DNA of 64,000 nt from Bacteroidota bacterium (lineage in GTDB: Bacteria; Bacteroidota; Bacteroidia; Chitinophagales; Saprospiraceae). Below, piece by piece: positions 1 through 9,948 of the stretch. The number at the start of each line of letters is the position of its first letter. Within the stretch, counting starts at the first letter, position 1. The translations under genes were made by a program, and so were the position numbers. A model generated the notes under the pieces. That model was not told the origin of the DNA. It ran no database searches and was given only the letters and a program-made list of their open reading frames with translations. Where the stretch lies: positions 105,307 to 169,306 of the forward strand of contig JASBVF010000012.1 of the NCBI GenBank assembly GCA_030147525.1, written 5' to 3'.

Positions 1-1485
1 CTGGTCACCTGCATGAACTTCTCCGATCTTTTCGCTCAAAATCCATGGGCGCTTTTCCCTGAAAATCAACCCACTTACTGGCAGGTAAATGATGAGATCA
101 AACTTTACTACAATGATTTTACGCACATCGGCAGTTTTACCGACCGGCATTATTTCGGTGCTGTTTACTATTTTGAAAATGTTGACCATCCCTGTTTCGA
201 CACGATTCTGACCCAACATTTCGGCTTGCAGGATCCGCCGGTTGATACCCTGTTTTCAACGCCTGATTATTGGTTTGTCCTGACGCCGGACGGTGATCTT
301 CCTTTTTACCATCTGGCTGAGCCTGGCTTTTCCTGGTCGGTCCCGTTGCAAGGGGCAGGAACTTTTGATGAAATAGTGTTCAAATGCGATACAAAAACAG
401 AGGAGTTGATTTTTGGAGAACCCGATAGCGTTAAGACCTATTTAATCGAAACCAAACTAAACGGCGCAACGATACAGAGCGGGCTCTCCGACATTCAGTT
501 TAAACTAAGCAAGCAAAGAGGTTTTCTCGCCTTCACTCCACTGCAAAAGCTAACCGAGCCGGGGCCGGAAGTGTACGAAATGGTAGGTTTTAACGACGGT
601 CAGCCGCATGGTTTCACCTCAAGATTTGAGGATTATTTCGGAGGGCTGGAACCTGGACAGGTTTTAAAATGGAAAGAAGACTTTGTTGCCAACTTTAATT
701 TCGACTATTTTGATACGCAATTGTTTTACTTCGATTCCATTCTGTCAGTGAACCTGACCAACGAAAAGATCGAACTTACCTATTTTAGAAAAGGCATTTC
801 TAAAAACTGGCATTGGCACCCCACTCATCAGCCGGAACCGGATACTGTTTTTGCCTTTGAAACCGTTGCGTTCGACACTTTTTACCGGCAACATTTTGAT
901 CCATGGACTACAAAAGTCCCCGGTTGGTTTACCATGCCATCTTTTGGCGTTTTGGATTACACCCTTTTGTCTGACATTTTCGTTGATTCAATTGGATTGA
1001 AAAGCCTGGTACTGACCGACAATGAAAATACTTATTACCAATATGGAAACGAATGCTATTTCAGCATCGCTGACGGATGCAATTTGTACCGGCAAGTCAC
1101 CACCGGATTAGGGATGACCTATTATCTGTACGGGTGTTTTTTTTCTGGTAGGCACAGTAAACAATTGCTGGGCTACACCCTCGACGGCTCACCCTATGGC
1201 GATCTCGACCCCGTTAGTTCTATCTTTGAAATGCCAACCCCAAACATCAGGCTCGATGTTTTTCCCAATCCTGCAAGCACTGCCATCCGGGTCAACATTT
1301 ATGCGTTGCAGCCCGTCCGGTTTTTTACTTTAAAAATAACAGATGCAACCGGCAAAATTTATCGAATAAAGAACAGCTTTGAAGCCATGGGCGAGATCGA
1401 CGTATCTTCCCTGCCATCTGGCCTTTATTTTATTTCAGTGGAGTCGGATGGCTTTTTTGGCAGGGAAAAGTTTGTGAAATGGTGA
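1..1485 (+). CDS. Secreted protein with T9SS type A sorting domain, 5' partial
   Basis: The frame is open from the window edge and no signal peptide follows the first ATG (13), so the gene almost certainly starts upstream. The body is rich in aromatic residues and Asp and matches no family I recognise. The last 80 or so residues are a type A sorting domain (Por secretion tail): the FPNPAS motif, then a beta-rich stretch ending with SLPSGLYFISVES and a basic tail. Known role of such tails: export through the type IX system, then cleavage and attachment to the cell surface or release. Function of the body is unknown. It converges on the malic enzyme gene. Confidence 0.8.
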   Translation: MVTCMNFSDLFAQNPWALFPENQPTYWQVNDEIKLYYNDFTHIGSFTDRHYFGAVYYFENVDHPCFDTILTQHFGLQDPPVDTLFSTPDYWFVLTPDGDLPFYHLAEPGFSWSVPLQGAGTFDEIVFKCDTKTEELIFGEPDSVKTYLIETKLNGATIQSGLSDIQFKLSKQRGFLAFTPLQKLTEPGPEVYEMVGFNDGQPHGFTSRFEDYFGGLEPGQVLKWKEDFVANFNFDYFDTQLFYFDSILSVNLTNEKIELTYFRKGISKNWHWHPTHQPEPDTVFAFETVAFDTFYRQHFDPWTTKVPGWFTMPSFGVLDYTLLSDIFVDSIGLKSLVLTDNENTYYQYGNECYFSIADGCNLYRQVTTGLGMTYYLYGCFFSGRHSKQLLGYTLDGSPYGDLDPVSSIFEMPTPNIRLDVFPNPASTAIRVNIYALQPVRFFTLKITDATGKIYRIKNSFEAMGEIDVSSLPSGLYFISVESDGFFGREKFVKW

Positions 1486-1500
1486 AACAAAAATACAGCT

Positions 1501-1550
1501 AAAAAAAAGAGCCTCCTGACTTTTCACCTATCGGAAAGACCAGAAGGCTC
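1501..1550 (-). terminator. Rho-independent terminator of the malic enzyme gene
   Basis: A 10-base stem (1509-1518 with 1541-1550, one mismatch) is followed on the minus strand by eight T residues. It sits between two convergent genes; the minus-strand side has the better T tract, so it mainly ends the malic enzyme transcript. Confidence 0.75.
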
Positions 1551-1571
1551 TTATTGATTGCCGCAAAGCCC

Positions 1572-3866
1572 TTAATTCTTCCGCTTCTCCTGCGCATGTA
1601 CCGCCGCCACACACACCATGTTCACAATCTGACGAACCGTAGCGCCCAACTGGAGGATGTGTACCGGTTTTTTCATACCCAACAAGATAGGCCCGATGAT
1701 ATCCATGTTCGAAGTGTGGTGGAGCAGGTTGTAAGCGATGTTGGCGGCTGAAAGCGCCGGAAAAATCAGCACGTTTGCACGGTGTCCCTCCAGTTTGGAG
1801 AAGGGGTAAAAATGGTTGCGCACCTCTGGCTGAAGCGCCATGTGGGCCTGCATTTCACCGTCAACAGACCAGTCCGGGTGGCGTTCGTGCAGGATGGCGG
1901 TAGCTTTCCGCATCAAAATCGCCGCTTCACCATCGGGCACGGAGCCGAAGTTGGAGTAGGTAACGAGGGCAATGCGTGGTGTAATATTCAGCGCCTCCAC
2001 CTCATCGTGTACCAGTTCGGTGATACCGGCAATGTCCTCCGGTGTGAGGTGGTGGTTGATCGTGGTGTCGGCCAGGAAGAGTGGGCCTGACTTCGTCATG
2101 ACGATGTGCATACTTGCCACTTTCCGGACGCCCTCTTTTGCTCCAATGATTTGCAGGGCAGGCCGGACGGTGTAGTTGTATTTCTTGCTCAAACCGCCGA
2201 TCATGGCATCTGCGTCGCCCATTTCCACCATCATGGCGCCGTAGTAGCTGCGGCTTTGCATGATGTCTTTCGCTTCGAGGCGGTTGAAACCTTTGCGTTT
2301 TCTTTTTTCATAAAAATGCTCGACGTAAGCCTGCATGGTTTTAGTTTCAGCTTCGCCCTGCGGGAATTGCGGGTCGATGATGCGCACACCGGGCAGATTG
2401 ATGTCAAGTTCTTTCATCATTTCCTGGATCCGGTTGCGATTTCCAAGCAGAATCGGGTGGGCGATTTTTTCATCCAGCACAACACTTGCGGCTTTCAGCA
2501 CGGAGTTGCTTTCAGCATCCACAAAAACCACCCGTTTGATGGACTGTCTTGCCTTCGTTTCCAGAATCCTTGCGATGGGGTTGTCGTTGCCCAGTCGCTT
2601 TGCCAGATCGATCTCGTATTTTTCCCAATCCTGAATGGGCTCCCTTGCTACGCCTGAATCCATGGCCGCCTTTGCGACCGCTGGTGCTACACTGGTGATG
2701 AGCCTCGGATCAACAGGCTTTGGAATGATGTAATCCCGGCCAAATTTCAGATTGATGTTGCCGTAAGCGAGGTTGACGATGTCGGGAACCGGCTTTTTAG
2801 CCAGCTCGGCGAGTGCCCGGACAGCGGCAAGTTTCATCTCTTCGTTGATTTCAGTGGACCGCACGTCGAGGGCGCCCCGGAAAATGAAAGGAAAACCCAG
2901 CACGTTGTTCACCTGATTAGGATAATCAGAACGGCCGGTGGCCATGATGCAATCCGGCCTGGCCTCGGTGGCATCCTCGTAGCTGATTTCGGGTGTGGGG
3001 TTGGCCATGGCAAAAATGATGCAGTTGGGCGCCATTTTTTTGACCATTTCCTGGTTTAACACATTGCCCTTTGAGAGGCCGATAAAAACATCCGTACCAT
3101 GCAATGCCTCCGCCAGCGTGGTGCTTGCAGGCAGGTTCCCATTTACGAATTCCGATTTTTTACCGTCGAGATTGTCCCGCTCCGGATGGATCAACCCTTT
3201 GCTGTCGAACATGAAAATATTGGCCTTGTCTGCGCCCAGTGAAACATACAGCCGGGTGCAGGAAATAGCAGATGCGCCGGCACCATTCACCACGATTTTC
3301 ACTTTTGAAATATCCTTGTCCACCAATTCGAGTGCATTCAGCAAAGCTGCAGCGCTGATGATCGCCGTGCCGTGCTGGTCGTCGTGCATCACGGGGATGT
3401 TCAGCTCTTTTTTCAGGCGCTCTTCGATTTCAAAACACTCCGGCGCCGAGATGTCTTCGAGGTTGACGCCCCCGAAGGTCGGCTCCAGGATTTTCACCGT
3501 GCGGACGAATTCGTCCACATCCTTCGTGTTCAGTTCGAGGTCGAAGCAATCAATGTCAGCGTAAATTTTAAAAAGAAGGCCTTTCCCCTCCATCACCGGC
3601 TTGCCTGCTTCCGGTCCGATATCACCCAGCCCGAGCACAGCGGTTCCATTGCTGATGACGGCTACGAGATTGCCTTTGGCAGTGTATTTATACACGTCGT
3701 TGACGTCGTTGGCGATAGCAAGGCAAGGGTCGGCCACGCCGGGCGAGTAAGCCAGCGACAAGTCCCGCTGGTTAGCAGTTTCTTTGGTTGGAATAACTTC
3801 TATTTTGCCGGGCCGGCCCTTGGCATGGTAGTGAAGGGCTTCGTATTTCAATTGTAATTTATCCAT
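1572..3866 (-). CDS. maeB: NADP-dependent malic enzyme with phosphotransacetylase-like domain (MaeB type)
   Basis: Oxidative decarboxylation of malate to pyruvate in the cytoplasm, supplying NADPH. About 764 residues from the ATG at 3866, the usual size of MaeB-type enzymes. The frame stays open 13 codons further upstream, but the internal Met ([20 protein letters not shown]) matches the usual family start. Residues 1-430 are the malic enzyme part ([31 protein letters not shown]; a nucleotide-binding [11 protein letters not shown] segment). The C-terminal 320 residues are a phosphate acetyltransferase-like domain, known in this family as a regulatory module that senses acetyl-CoA. It is a single-gene unit with a terminator behind it. 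Confidence 0.93.
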   Translation of the reverse strand: MDKLQLKYEALHYHAKGRPGKIEVIPTKETANQRDLSLAYSPGVADPCLAIANDVNDVYKYTAKGNLVAVISNGTAVLGLGDIGPEAGKPVMEGKGLLFKIYADIDCFDLELNTKDVDEFVRTVKILEPTFGGVNLEDISAPECFEIEERLKKELNIPVMHDDQHGTAIISAAALLNALELVDKDISKVKIVVNGAGASAISCTRLYVSLGADKANIFMFDSKGLIHPERDNLDGKKSEFVNGNLPASTTLAEALHGTDVFIGLSKGNVLNQEMVKKMAPNCIIFAMANPTPEISYEDATEARPDCIMATGRSDYPNQVNNVLGFPFIFRGALDVRSTEINEEMKLAAVRALAELAKKPVPDIVNLAYGNINLKFGRDYIIPKPVDPRLITSVAPAVAKAAMDSGVAREPIQDWEKYEIDLAKRLGNDNPIARILETKARQSIKRVVFVDAESNSVLKAASVVLDEKIAHPILLGNRNRIQEMMKELDINLPGVRIIDPQFPQGEAETKTMQAYVEHFYEKRKRKGFNRLEAKDIMQSRSYYGAMMVEMGDADAMIGGLSKKYNYTVRPALQIIGAKEGVRKVASMHIVMTKSGPLFLADTTINHHLTPEDIAGITELVHDEVEALNITPRIALVTYSNFGSVPDGEAAILMRKATAILHERHPDWSVDGEMQAHMALQPEVRNHFYPFSKLEGHRANVLIFPALSAANIAYNLLHHTSNMDIIGPILLGMKKPVHILQLGATVRQIVNMVCVAAVHAQEKRKN

Positions 3867-4265
3867 TTTACTATCAATGTGAGTTATTAATCTTTGGAAT
3901 CGCAATGATAAGAAAAGGAAAATTAACGGCCGGTAGAATATCCCTGTAATAAGGCCAAGATTGGGGCCACCGGTGGCGCCTCAAATTCCAGGAAACAGAG
4001 AAAGAATCAATACCTCTTCCCTGCCCTTCCTGCCGCTATTTTCCTTTCACACGACCACGGTTTTCACCCCTCCCTTCCTTCTCCAAGTCACTAACAACAA
4101 GAACGTAAGCAGCACCACTATCCCAACGGGTGCGACATAAGTAAATACTTCCGCCCGTGAAACCGCAGCTTCTGAACGTTGGTGTTCTCGATTTTTACTT
4201 CTATAATTGGAATCAGAAATATCCTGCCACTGACAAGAAAAAAGAACCAGATAAAACTCATAATC
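3867..4265. other. Intergenic region between divergent maeB and sugar kinase genes
   Basis: About 400 bases with no convincing gene. On the minus strand, 4047-4145 reads as one hydrophobic helix followed by a basic tail (VAPVGIVVLLTFLLLVTWRRKGG). This could be the decayed end of a membrane protein, but nothing upstream of it continues the frame convincingly. No clear TAnnTTTG promoter was found for either flanking gene. Confidence 0.3.
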
Positions 4266-5270
4266 ATGGCTAAAAAACTGATAACATTTGGTGAAGTAAT
4301 GATGCGTTTGTCCCCACCGGGCCATTCCAAATTTTCGCAAGCCACATCCTTCGAACTGGTTTATGGCGGCGGCGAGGCAAACGTTGCCATCTCATGCGCA
4401 TACCTTGGCATGAAAGCAGCCCACGTGACCCGTTTCCCCGACAATGCACTTGGCAGGGCGGCCACCCAGTTTTTACGGCACCATTGGCTGAGTACCGACC
4501 ACGTTATTTATGGCGGGGAAATGATGGGCAAATATTTTCTGGAAAAAGGCGCTGTCCACAGGCCCAGCGAGGTTATTTACGAAAGGGCCGGTTCTGCTTT
4601 CTCTCAAATCGAGCCGTCCATGATTGACTGGGAACTTGTCCTCAAAGACGCAGACTGGTTTCATTGGACAGGCATCACCCCTGCTATTTCGGAAGGGGCC
4701 GCCATGTGTTGTCTGGATGCCATTAAAACTGCGAACAGATTGGGAATAACGGTGTCAGGGGATATTAATTCACGGGGCAACATGTGGAAGTATGGTAAAA
4801 CCATGCAGGAAGTGATGCCTGAGTTGGTGCAAAGGTGTGATGTTGTGACGACCGGAAGGCGAGGCATCCATGTAATGTTTGGGCTTGGGGAAGCAGGCGG
4901 CAGTTTTCAACAGTCAGCCAGAGAGCTGATGGACGCCTTTCCAAGGATTAAAAAAGTGGTGGGAAAAACCAGAAAATCCATCAGCGCTTCTCACCATCAG
5001 ATACAGGGTAAAATGTGGAACGGAACCGAATATATCAAAACCGACATGCTGGAAATCACCCCCATCATAGACCGTGTCGGCACCGGCGATGCCTATGCTG
5101 CCGGCCTCATCTATGGCCTGCTGCATTATGACGATGATGTACAGGCATTGAATTTTGCCACCGCAGCCTGCGCCCTGAAACATACCGTGCCGGGGGATGT
5201 CAATATGGTGTCGTTGGAAAACGTGCTGAGCTTAATGGGAGGGGATACTTCCGGGAAAATAAGGAGGTAG
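4266..5270 (+). CDS. kdgK: PfkB-family sugar kinase, probable 2-keto-3-deoxygluconate kinase
   Basis: Likely phosphorylates 2-keto-3-deoxygluconate (KDG) to KDPG, the last kinase step of alginate or pectin breakdown. About 334 residues from the ATG at 4266 (MAKKLITFGEVMMRLSPPG); the frame is open further upstream but that part is not family-like. PfkB signatures are present: a Gly-rich GGGEANVAISCAYLG near the N-terminus and the catalytic DRVGTGDAYAAGLIYG near the C-terminus, with the Asp base in GTGDA. In Bacteroidota this subfamily usually sits next to KDPG aldolase (eda); none is seen here. The lyases at 14-19 kb would produce its upstream substrate. Other PfkB sugars cannot be excluded. 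Confidence 0.8.
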   Translation: MAKKLITFGEVMMRLSPPGHSKFSQATSFELVYGGGEANVAISCAYLGMKAAHVTRFPDNALGRAATQFLRHHWLSTDHVIYGGEMMGKYFLEKGAVHRPSEVIYERAGSAFSQIEPSMIDWELVLKDADWFHWTGITPAISEGAAMCCLDAIKTANRLGITVSGDINSRGNMWKYGKTMQEVMPELVQRCDVVTTGRRGIHVMFGLGEAGGSFQQSARELMDAFPRIKKVVGKTRKSISASHHQIQGKMWNGTEYIKTDMLEITPIIDRVGTGDAYAAGLIYGLLHYDDDVQALNFATAACALKHTVPGDVNMVSLENVLSLMGGDTSGKIRR

Positions 5271-5514
5271 AGTTTTCAAAAAAAAATGCCAGGCAGAATC
5301 AGTTCCGCCCGACAAATAATCCCAATAAACCAATGAAAAAACCCGTTTCACAAAGCGCTTCTTTCACCGGCATCCTGAGAAAATCATCCCCTTTTTGGCG
5401 GGCCTGCTTTCGACAATTCCTCTTTGGTCAATTGGATTTTCAAAATCCTTCGCTGAGCGACTGATTTAATTTCTATTGATTTCAAAAAAATCCCCACTCG
5501 TTGGCAGCCCCCTC

Positions 5515-8040
5515 CTACTCCGGCTCAAACCCCAAAATAATACTGAACTTGCCCATCCCCTGCAGGCTCTTTTCCACCCCGGTTTTATCAAAACCAACCC
5601 CGTAGTCAAAACCCAGCGTGCCGAACATGGGCAGGAACACCCGCAACCCGACACCGGCGGAGCGTTTCACATCAAAAGGGTTAAAATCCTTAAACGATTT
5701 CCAGGAGTTGCCGCCCTCCAGAAAGGCCAGTCCGTAGATGGTCGAGTTGGGGTTCAGCGACAGCGGATAGCGCAGTTCGAGGGTGAACTTGTCGTACAGC
5801 GGCGTGGAGACGGTCGTACCGTTGACGAGGTTGTTTTCGAGGTCGCTCACTTCGTAGCCCCGGAGGGAAATGATGTCGGTGCCGGTGAAACCGCCATTCA
5901 CATTGCTCAGGCCGTCGCCTCCGAGCTGAAAGCGTTCGAAGGGCGATATGCCGGCGGACGAACCGTAAGCGCCGAGGAACCCGAATTTTGCACTTGCCTT
6001 CAGCACCAGCTTACCCGTCAGGGTGGCGTACCATTCCGAATCGAAGCGCCATTTGTGGTATTCGACCCATTTGTTGAGTTGGGTTCCATCCGTACCCGAA
6101 TTCCGGTTGCTGAACAGCGAGTACGGCGGGGTCAGTTGCACGGAAAGGGAAACCCTCGAGCCTTCCATCGGATAAATGGGGTTGTTGATGGTCGTCCGGG
6201 CGATGGTTTGTTTGAGGCTCAGGTTGTAATATTGGCCGTCGGAAACGACCTGCCCGTCATCCGTTTGAAACAGCCCGGTGGACCAGTTGCGCAGCGAATA
6301 TTTTTGAAAACTGAGCGCCGTGGACGCCACAAAATTATCGTCGGGGAATTTTAACCGGCTGCCCAGACTGGCCGTGCTGCCCATAATCGAATAGGACTGA
6401 AAGGCATCGCTTTCCGAGTCGTAGCCATTGGTATAGCGGTTGTAAAAATTGGCGACGGTCAGGGAATTGGGCTTTTTGCCGCCCAGCCACGGCTCGGTGA
6501 ACGACATATTGTACGACTGGTAAGCCGAGCCGTTGGTCTGCACTCGCAGGGAAAGTTTTTGTCCGTTGCCCGTGGGCAGCGGGCGCCAGGTCGAGCGGTC
6601 AAGCGCATTGCGGAGCGAAAAGTTGTTGAAAGTGACGCCCAGCGTACCCGTCAGACCGATGCCGGTGCCGCCCCAACCGGCGGAGAGTTCCAGTTGGTCG
6701 GAGTTCTTTTCTTCCACCGTGTACTCGATGTCCACCGTGCCCCGCTCGGGATTGACGGGGGTGTTGATGCCGAGGTTTTCCGGATTGAAAAAACCCAGAT
6801 TGGCAATCTGCCGCTGCGAGCGGATGATGTCGGCCCGGCTGAATTTCTTGCCCGGTTCGGTGAAAAGTTCCCGCCGGATGACGTGTTCGCTCGTGCGGTC
6901 GTTGCCCTTGATAACCACCTTGTCCACCGTCGCCACAGGCCCTTCGTATAGGCGGATTTCCAAATCCACGGTATCGCTCCGCACAGCTACCGTTTGGGGG
7001 TCTATCTGAAAAAACAGGTAGCCGTCGTCCATGTAGAGGCTGGTCACGTCGTCGCCATTTTGACTGAAATTGAGGCGGCTTTGCAGCAATTCCGGGTTGT
7101 AAATATCGCCCTTGCTGATGCCCAAAATCCTGGACAACTGCTTTTCATCGTACCGGGAATTGCCCCGCCAGGTGATGTTGCCAAAGTGGTACCGCTGCCC
7201 TTCTTCGATGGTGAAATGGATGCGCCATTCCTCCTTCGGTTGTTCCCGCCAAACGCTGTCCCCGGCGATTTGCGCATCGAGGAAACCGAGGTTTTGGTAG
7301 TGTTTGAGCATCGCAGTTTTGCCGTTTTCCAGTTCTTCGGGGATGAGTTTTGAGGCAGCAAACAACTTGCGTTGTGGCTTGGTCTCCAGCAGTTTTTGCA
7401 GCTTGCGGGCTTTCACGTAGGCATTGCCTTCGAAAGTGATGTCCTGCACTTTTACCTTTTTCCCCGTGTTCACGTCAAAGACAAGCCGGATGGCATTCGT
7501 TGTGCTTTCATCGGCAACTTCCAGCACCGTCACATCGGCATCGGCGTAGCCTTTTTCCTCAAAATAATTCCGGATTTGCAGTACAGCGTTCGCCTTGATG
7601 TATTCCGTGACGATGCCGCCTTTCACGAGTATGGAATTTATTTTTTCGTTCAAATCATCGTGCCTCGATTTTTTGACTCCCTTGAAAGAATGGGTGGTGA
7701 GCCGTGGCCGCTCCTGCACGGCAATTTCAAGGAATACCACATCTCCGATTGTTTTTTCCCGGTAGATTTCCACGTCCTCAAAAAGCCCCAACTTGAGCAG
7801 GCCCGTGACTGCCCGGCTGATTTTACTGCCGGGAATCTGCATACGGTCGCCCACCCGAAGCCCGGCGACGGCAAGCAGCGCATTTTCATCACTGAAATGT
7901 GCGCCCGTCACCCTGACGCCGCCGATTTCAAAATCTTTTGGCGAGGAGTAAGGCACCGTTTGCAGGGTGTCCGTTTCCTGTGCAGTGAGCGACAGGTTGC
8001 ATATTTGAACCAGAAAAAAAAGCCAGCAATATTTTAGCAT
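5515..8040 (-). CDS. bamA: Outer-membrane assembly factor BamA (Omp85 family)
   Basis: Inserts beta-barrel proteins into the outer membrane. From the ATG at 8040 it begins with a signal peptide (MLKYCWLFFLVQICNLSLTAQ); an in-frame ATG eight codons upstream lacks that character. Length about 841 residues. The N-terminal half holds about five POTRA repeats, visible as recurring GxxxYxxxxLxxLL and GYxxAxV patterns (GYADADVTVLEV, GFLDAQIAGDSVW, GYLFFQIDPQTV). The C-terminal half is the barrel with the conserved LRGYE element and an aromatic end (FSIILGFEPE). Monocistronic as far as visible. Confidence 0.92.
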   Translation of the reverse strand: MLKYCWLFFLVQICNLSLTAQETDTLQTVPYSSPKDFEIGGVRVTGAHFSDENALLAVAGLRVGDRMQIPGSKISRAVTGLLKLGLFEDVEIYREKTIGDVVFLEIAVQERPRLTTHSFKGVKKSRHDDLNEKINSILVKGGIVTEYIKANAVLQIRNYFEEKGYADADVTVLEVADESTTNAIRLVFDVNTGKKVKVQDITFEGNAYVKARKLQKLLETKPQRKLFAASKLIPEELENGKTAMLKHYQNLGFLDAQIAGDSVWREQPKEEWRIHFTIEEGQRYHFGNITWRGNSRYDEKQLSRILGISKGDIYNPELLQSRLNFSQNGDDVTSLYMDDGYLFFQIDPQTVAVRSDTVDLEIRLYEGPVATVDKVVIKGNDRTSEHVIRRELFTEPGKKFSRADIIRSQRQIANLGFFNPENLGINTPVNPERGTVDIEYTVEEKNSDQLELSAGWGGTGIGLTGTLGVTFNNFSLRNALDRSTWRPLPTGNGQKLSLRVQTNGSAYQSYNMSFTEPWLGGKKPNSLTVANFYNRYTNGYDSESDAFQSYSIMGSTASLGSRLKFPDDNFVASTALSFQKYSLRNWSTGLFQTDDGQVVSDGQYYNLSLKQTIARTTINNPIYPMEGSRVSLSVQLTPPYSLFSNRNSGTDGTQLNKWVEYHKWRFDSEWYATLTGKLVLKASAKFGFLGAYGSSAGISPFERFQLGGDGLSNVNGGFTGTDIISLRGYEVSDLENNLVNGTTVSTPLYDKFTLELRYPLSLNPNSTIYGLAFLEGGNSWKSFKDFNPFDVKRSAGVGLRVFLPMFGTLGFDYGVGFDKTGVEKSLQGMGKFSIILGFEPE

Positions 8041-8230
8041 ATCAGGATTTATTGAAGCAGTCATTTATCCAAACCACCTTTTTGCTTACCCCGGAAAATG
8101 GAAGCAAAACGCCCCCATCAGCAGCACGGCTGCAGTGCGTATTTAAAGGAAGTCTTGTCAGTGATTTTTATTCTTGCATGTAGCTGAAAATGGGAATAGG
8201 CGATTTTTTAACTGCGTGTGAAATTGTCGC

Positions 8231-8262
8231 TTCGCAAAATGGGTTTTGAAAAGTTTTGCGAA
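8231..8262. repeat. Palindrome upstream of bamA
   Basis: Perfect 9-base inverted repeat TTCGCAAAA / TTTTGCGAA around a 14-base loop, with a second weaker inverted pair (AAATGGGTTTTG / CAAACCCGTTT) overlapping it. It lies between the small ORF at 8296 and bamA, about 190 bases before the bamA start. It could be a transcription end for the upstream ORF or an operator; it has no T tract. Confidence 0.4.
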
Positions 8263-8295
8263 AACAAACCCGTTTGCGTTCTCTAACAGGTCGTT

Positions 8296-8493
8296 TTAAA
8301 GCCGAAAGGGTTGTATGGCAGGTTTTACTTTTTTTGAAAAACTACTATTCTCTTTCAAAGCAGCGGCAACCTTTTCCCAAACGTGGCGGGAGGGTTTGCA
8401 CCAGTCAGCGTCTGGCTTTGTTTCAGCATTGTAGAAAACCAGCCACAGGTATTCTTCCAGCCCGTCTTTAGTTGTAAAATTTAAATCCATCAT
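8296..8493 (-). CDS. Small thioredoxin-like ORF, possibly a truncated remnant
   Basis: 65 residues. The centre (LVFYNAETKPDADWCKPSRH) resembles the strand and active-site turn of thioredoxin-fold proteins, but the second Cys of CxxC is replaced by Ser (CKPS) and the protein is far shorter than the roughly 105 residues of a complete fold. It lies 53 bases behind the broken CotH gene on the same strand, in a region with other gene decay. It could be a real small protein or the start of a deleted one. Confidence 0.35.
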   Translation of the reverse strand: MMDLNFTTKDGLEEYLWLVFYNAETKPDADWCKPSRHVWEKVAAALKENSSFSKKVKPAIQPFRL

Positions 8494-8546
8494 TTTAATT
8501 TTAAAAAAGTCTGGCTACAATTGACCGATGTAGCCAGCCCCTGTTT

Positions 8547-9340
8547 TCAAAAAGGGAACTCACCCAGCAAATCCACCTGCGACTGCCACTGCATGAATTT
8601 TTGCATTTGGGCGTCGGTCAACACTGAGGAAAGCCCCTGCGCCCATTTGTCCCAGCCGGCCAACAGGGCGGTGTTCTTGCCTACTTTTTCAGAGGTATTC
8701 AAAATGCTGTTTCTGGAAGAACAGAAGGCTTGGTTGAGTTGCGAGCTGTCCTGTCCGAGATAGACCAGATTCGGGTAATCCCCGCCTTGCGGGCCAGCTC
8801 CTTCGGGGGGGCTGCAATCAAAAAAGGCATTGCTTTTTGACCCGAAGCGGCTGTTTACGAATTTTTTGGAAATGGATTCCGTGTTGGCATACAGCCCATT
8901 CAGCGTTCCGTTCACATAAAGATTGGCATAATTGGCGAGCGGTGCGTCCATGTACTGCCGCACAATCTGGTAGCCCAGCACATCCCGCAGGAAAGAGGGG
9001 TCTTTGGCGCCATTGGCCAGTTTGATGTCCGTGTAACCTTCGTAGTCCTGTCCTTGTAGGTATTCAGTTCGATGTGCCACGGGTTTTTGACCTGATTGGC
9101 ACTGTAAGAACTGTTGCCTTTGTACTTCACGCCGACGCTGTCGAACGTCACGCCGTTGATGGTAACGCTCTGGGCCATGATGTAGTCACCCGTGGTGGCG
9201 TAGGCATTGTCCAGAAGCTGGTCCCAGTTGCTCTGGGAAAAAGTGACCTCGATGGTCTGGATGGTGTTCATGTCATAGAAATCCTGTGCCCGGGTTATGG
9301 TACCCAGCAGCAGGAAAAGCGATGTAATCAGGTACTTCAT
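8547..9340 (-). pseudogene. CotH-family protein kinase-like gene, frameshifted and truncated
   Basis: Two frames together spell one CotH-like protein. The first (9340 to about 9060) has a signal peptide (MKYLITSLFLLLGTITRAQ) and the family core VGVKYKGNSSYSANQVKNPW. The second continues at about 9060 with YEGYTDIKLANGAKDPSFLR, LGYQIVRQYMDAPLANYANL and LNGLYANTESISKKFV. The join is at ELNTYK/GQDYEG, where one missing base explains the switch. The gene ends after about 260 residues, so the second half of the kinase-like fold (with the catalytic Asp in known CotH kinases) and any sorting tail are absent. It is preceded by the same ECF-type promoter as the sigma operon and the YHYH gene. Confidence 0.8.
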
Positions 9341-9367
9341 GCGGTATTTTTGATTTAAATTTCTCCG

Positions 9368-9397
9368 TTAGACACCCGGGGTTTGGGAATCCTTCGG
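9368..9397 (-). promoter_or_regulatory. ECF-type promoter of the CotH gene
   Basis: On the minus strand CCGAAGGATT, 14 bases, GTCTAA. The same two boxes with identical spacing occur before YHYH (12623-12652) and the ECF sigma gene (14137-14166). The -10-like box ends 27 bases before the ATG, similar to the other two sites. Confidence 0.7.
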
Positions 9398-9493
9398 TGG
9401 GTGACAGAAAATTTTAAAAAAAAATACCTTGTTGGCAAATCTGAACCCTGTCATTATCGCTGTAGGCCAGGTTAAGGGGAACTGCAGGCCTTT

Positions 9494-9715
9494 TCAATTC
9501 ACCTGCCTGAACTTATTCGGCGACATCCCCACCTTCTTTTTGAACAGATTGCCGAAATACTGCGAGTATTCAAATCCCAAATCATAGGCGATTTCATTCA
9601 CGGAAGCATTGGAAGTCAGCAACAGGTTTTTTGCCTTTTTCCGGTGGGGAAGAAATAGGTTGAGCGGTTTGTGGGTCTTTGCGCTGATGAGTGCCATAAT
9701 AACTTTTTGGCTCAT
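9494..9715 (-). pseudogene. Remnant of an AraC-family regulator (DNA-binding domain only)
   Basis: 73 residues containing almost only the AraC double helix-turn-helix: RKKAKNLLLTSNASVNEIAYDLGF, then the second helix pair YSQYFGNLFKKKVGMSPNKFRQ. An in-frame TAA stands just upstream of the ATG, and the usual N-terminal sensor or receiver part is missing, so this is most likely the leftover 3' end of a longer regulator. A stand-alone DNA-binding protein is possible but less likely given the adjacent decayed CotH gene. Confidence 0.55.
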
Positions 9716-9948
9716 GTAGGGTTAGATTGAAAACACACCCAAAACACCAATAAAAATAAGGCTCCTAAACTACTTTTTCACCCTAACAGGACATGAGCCA
9801 ACTTTTTGAATGATTTGATGCCACAAAGGTGGAGGCATTTCCGGCGGGACTTTTAAAGTAATTACGGATTGTCTAATGGTTTTTACGGATTGAATTGTGC
9901 CCAAAGAGTTCAGGCATCAAAGGCTGCTATTGCCGCCACCAGAGGGTT

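Noticed and set aside
1782..3564. Several long plus-strand open frames over the malic enzyme gene
   Set aside because: They are antisense shadows; the minus-strand product has full family conservation and these have none.
5432..5461. Fourth copy of the ECF promoter (GCGAAGGATTTT on the minus strand)
   Set aside because: The second box reads GACCAA rather than GTCTAA and no gene follows on that strand.
5332..5472. Short frames after the KDG kinase as a remnant of KDPG aldolase
   Set aside because: One frame reads EKIIPFLAGLL, vaguely like the aldolase start, but the match is too short and no other conserved part follows.
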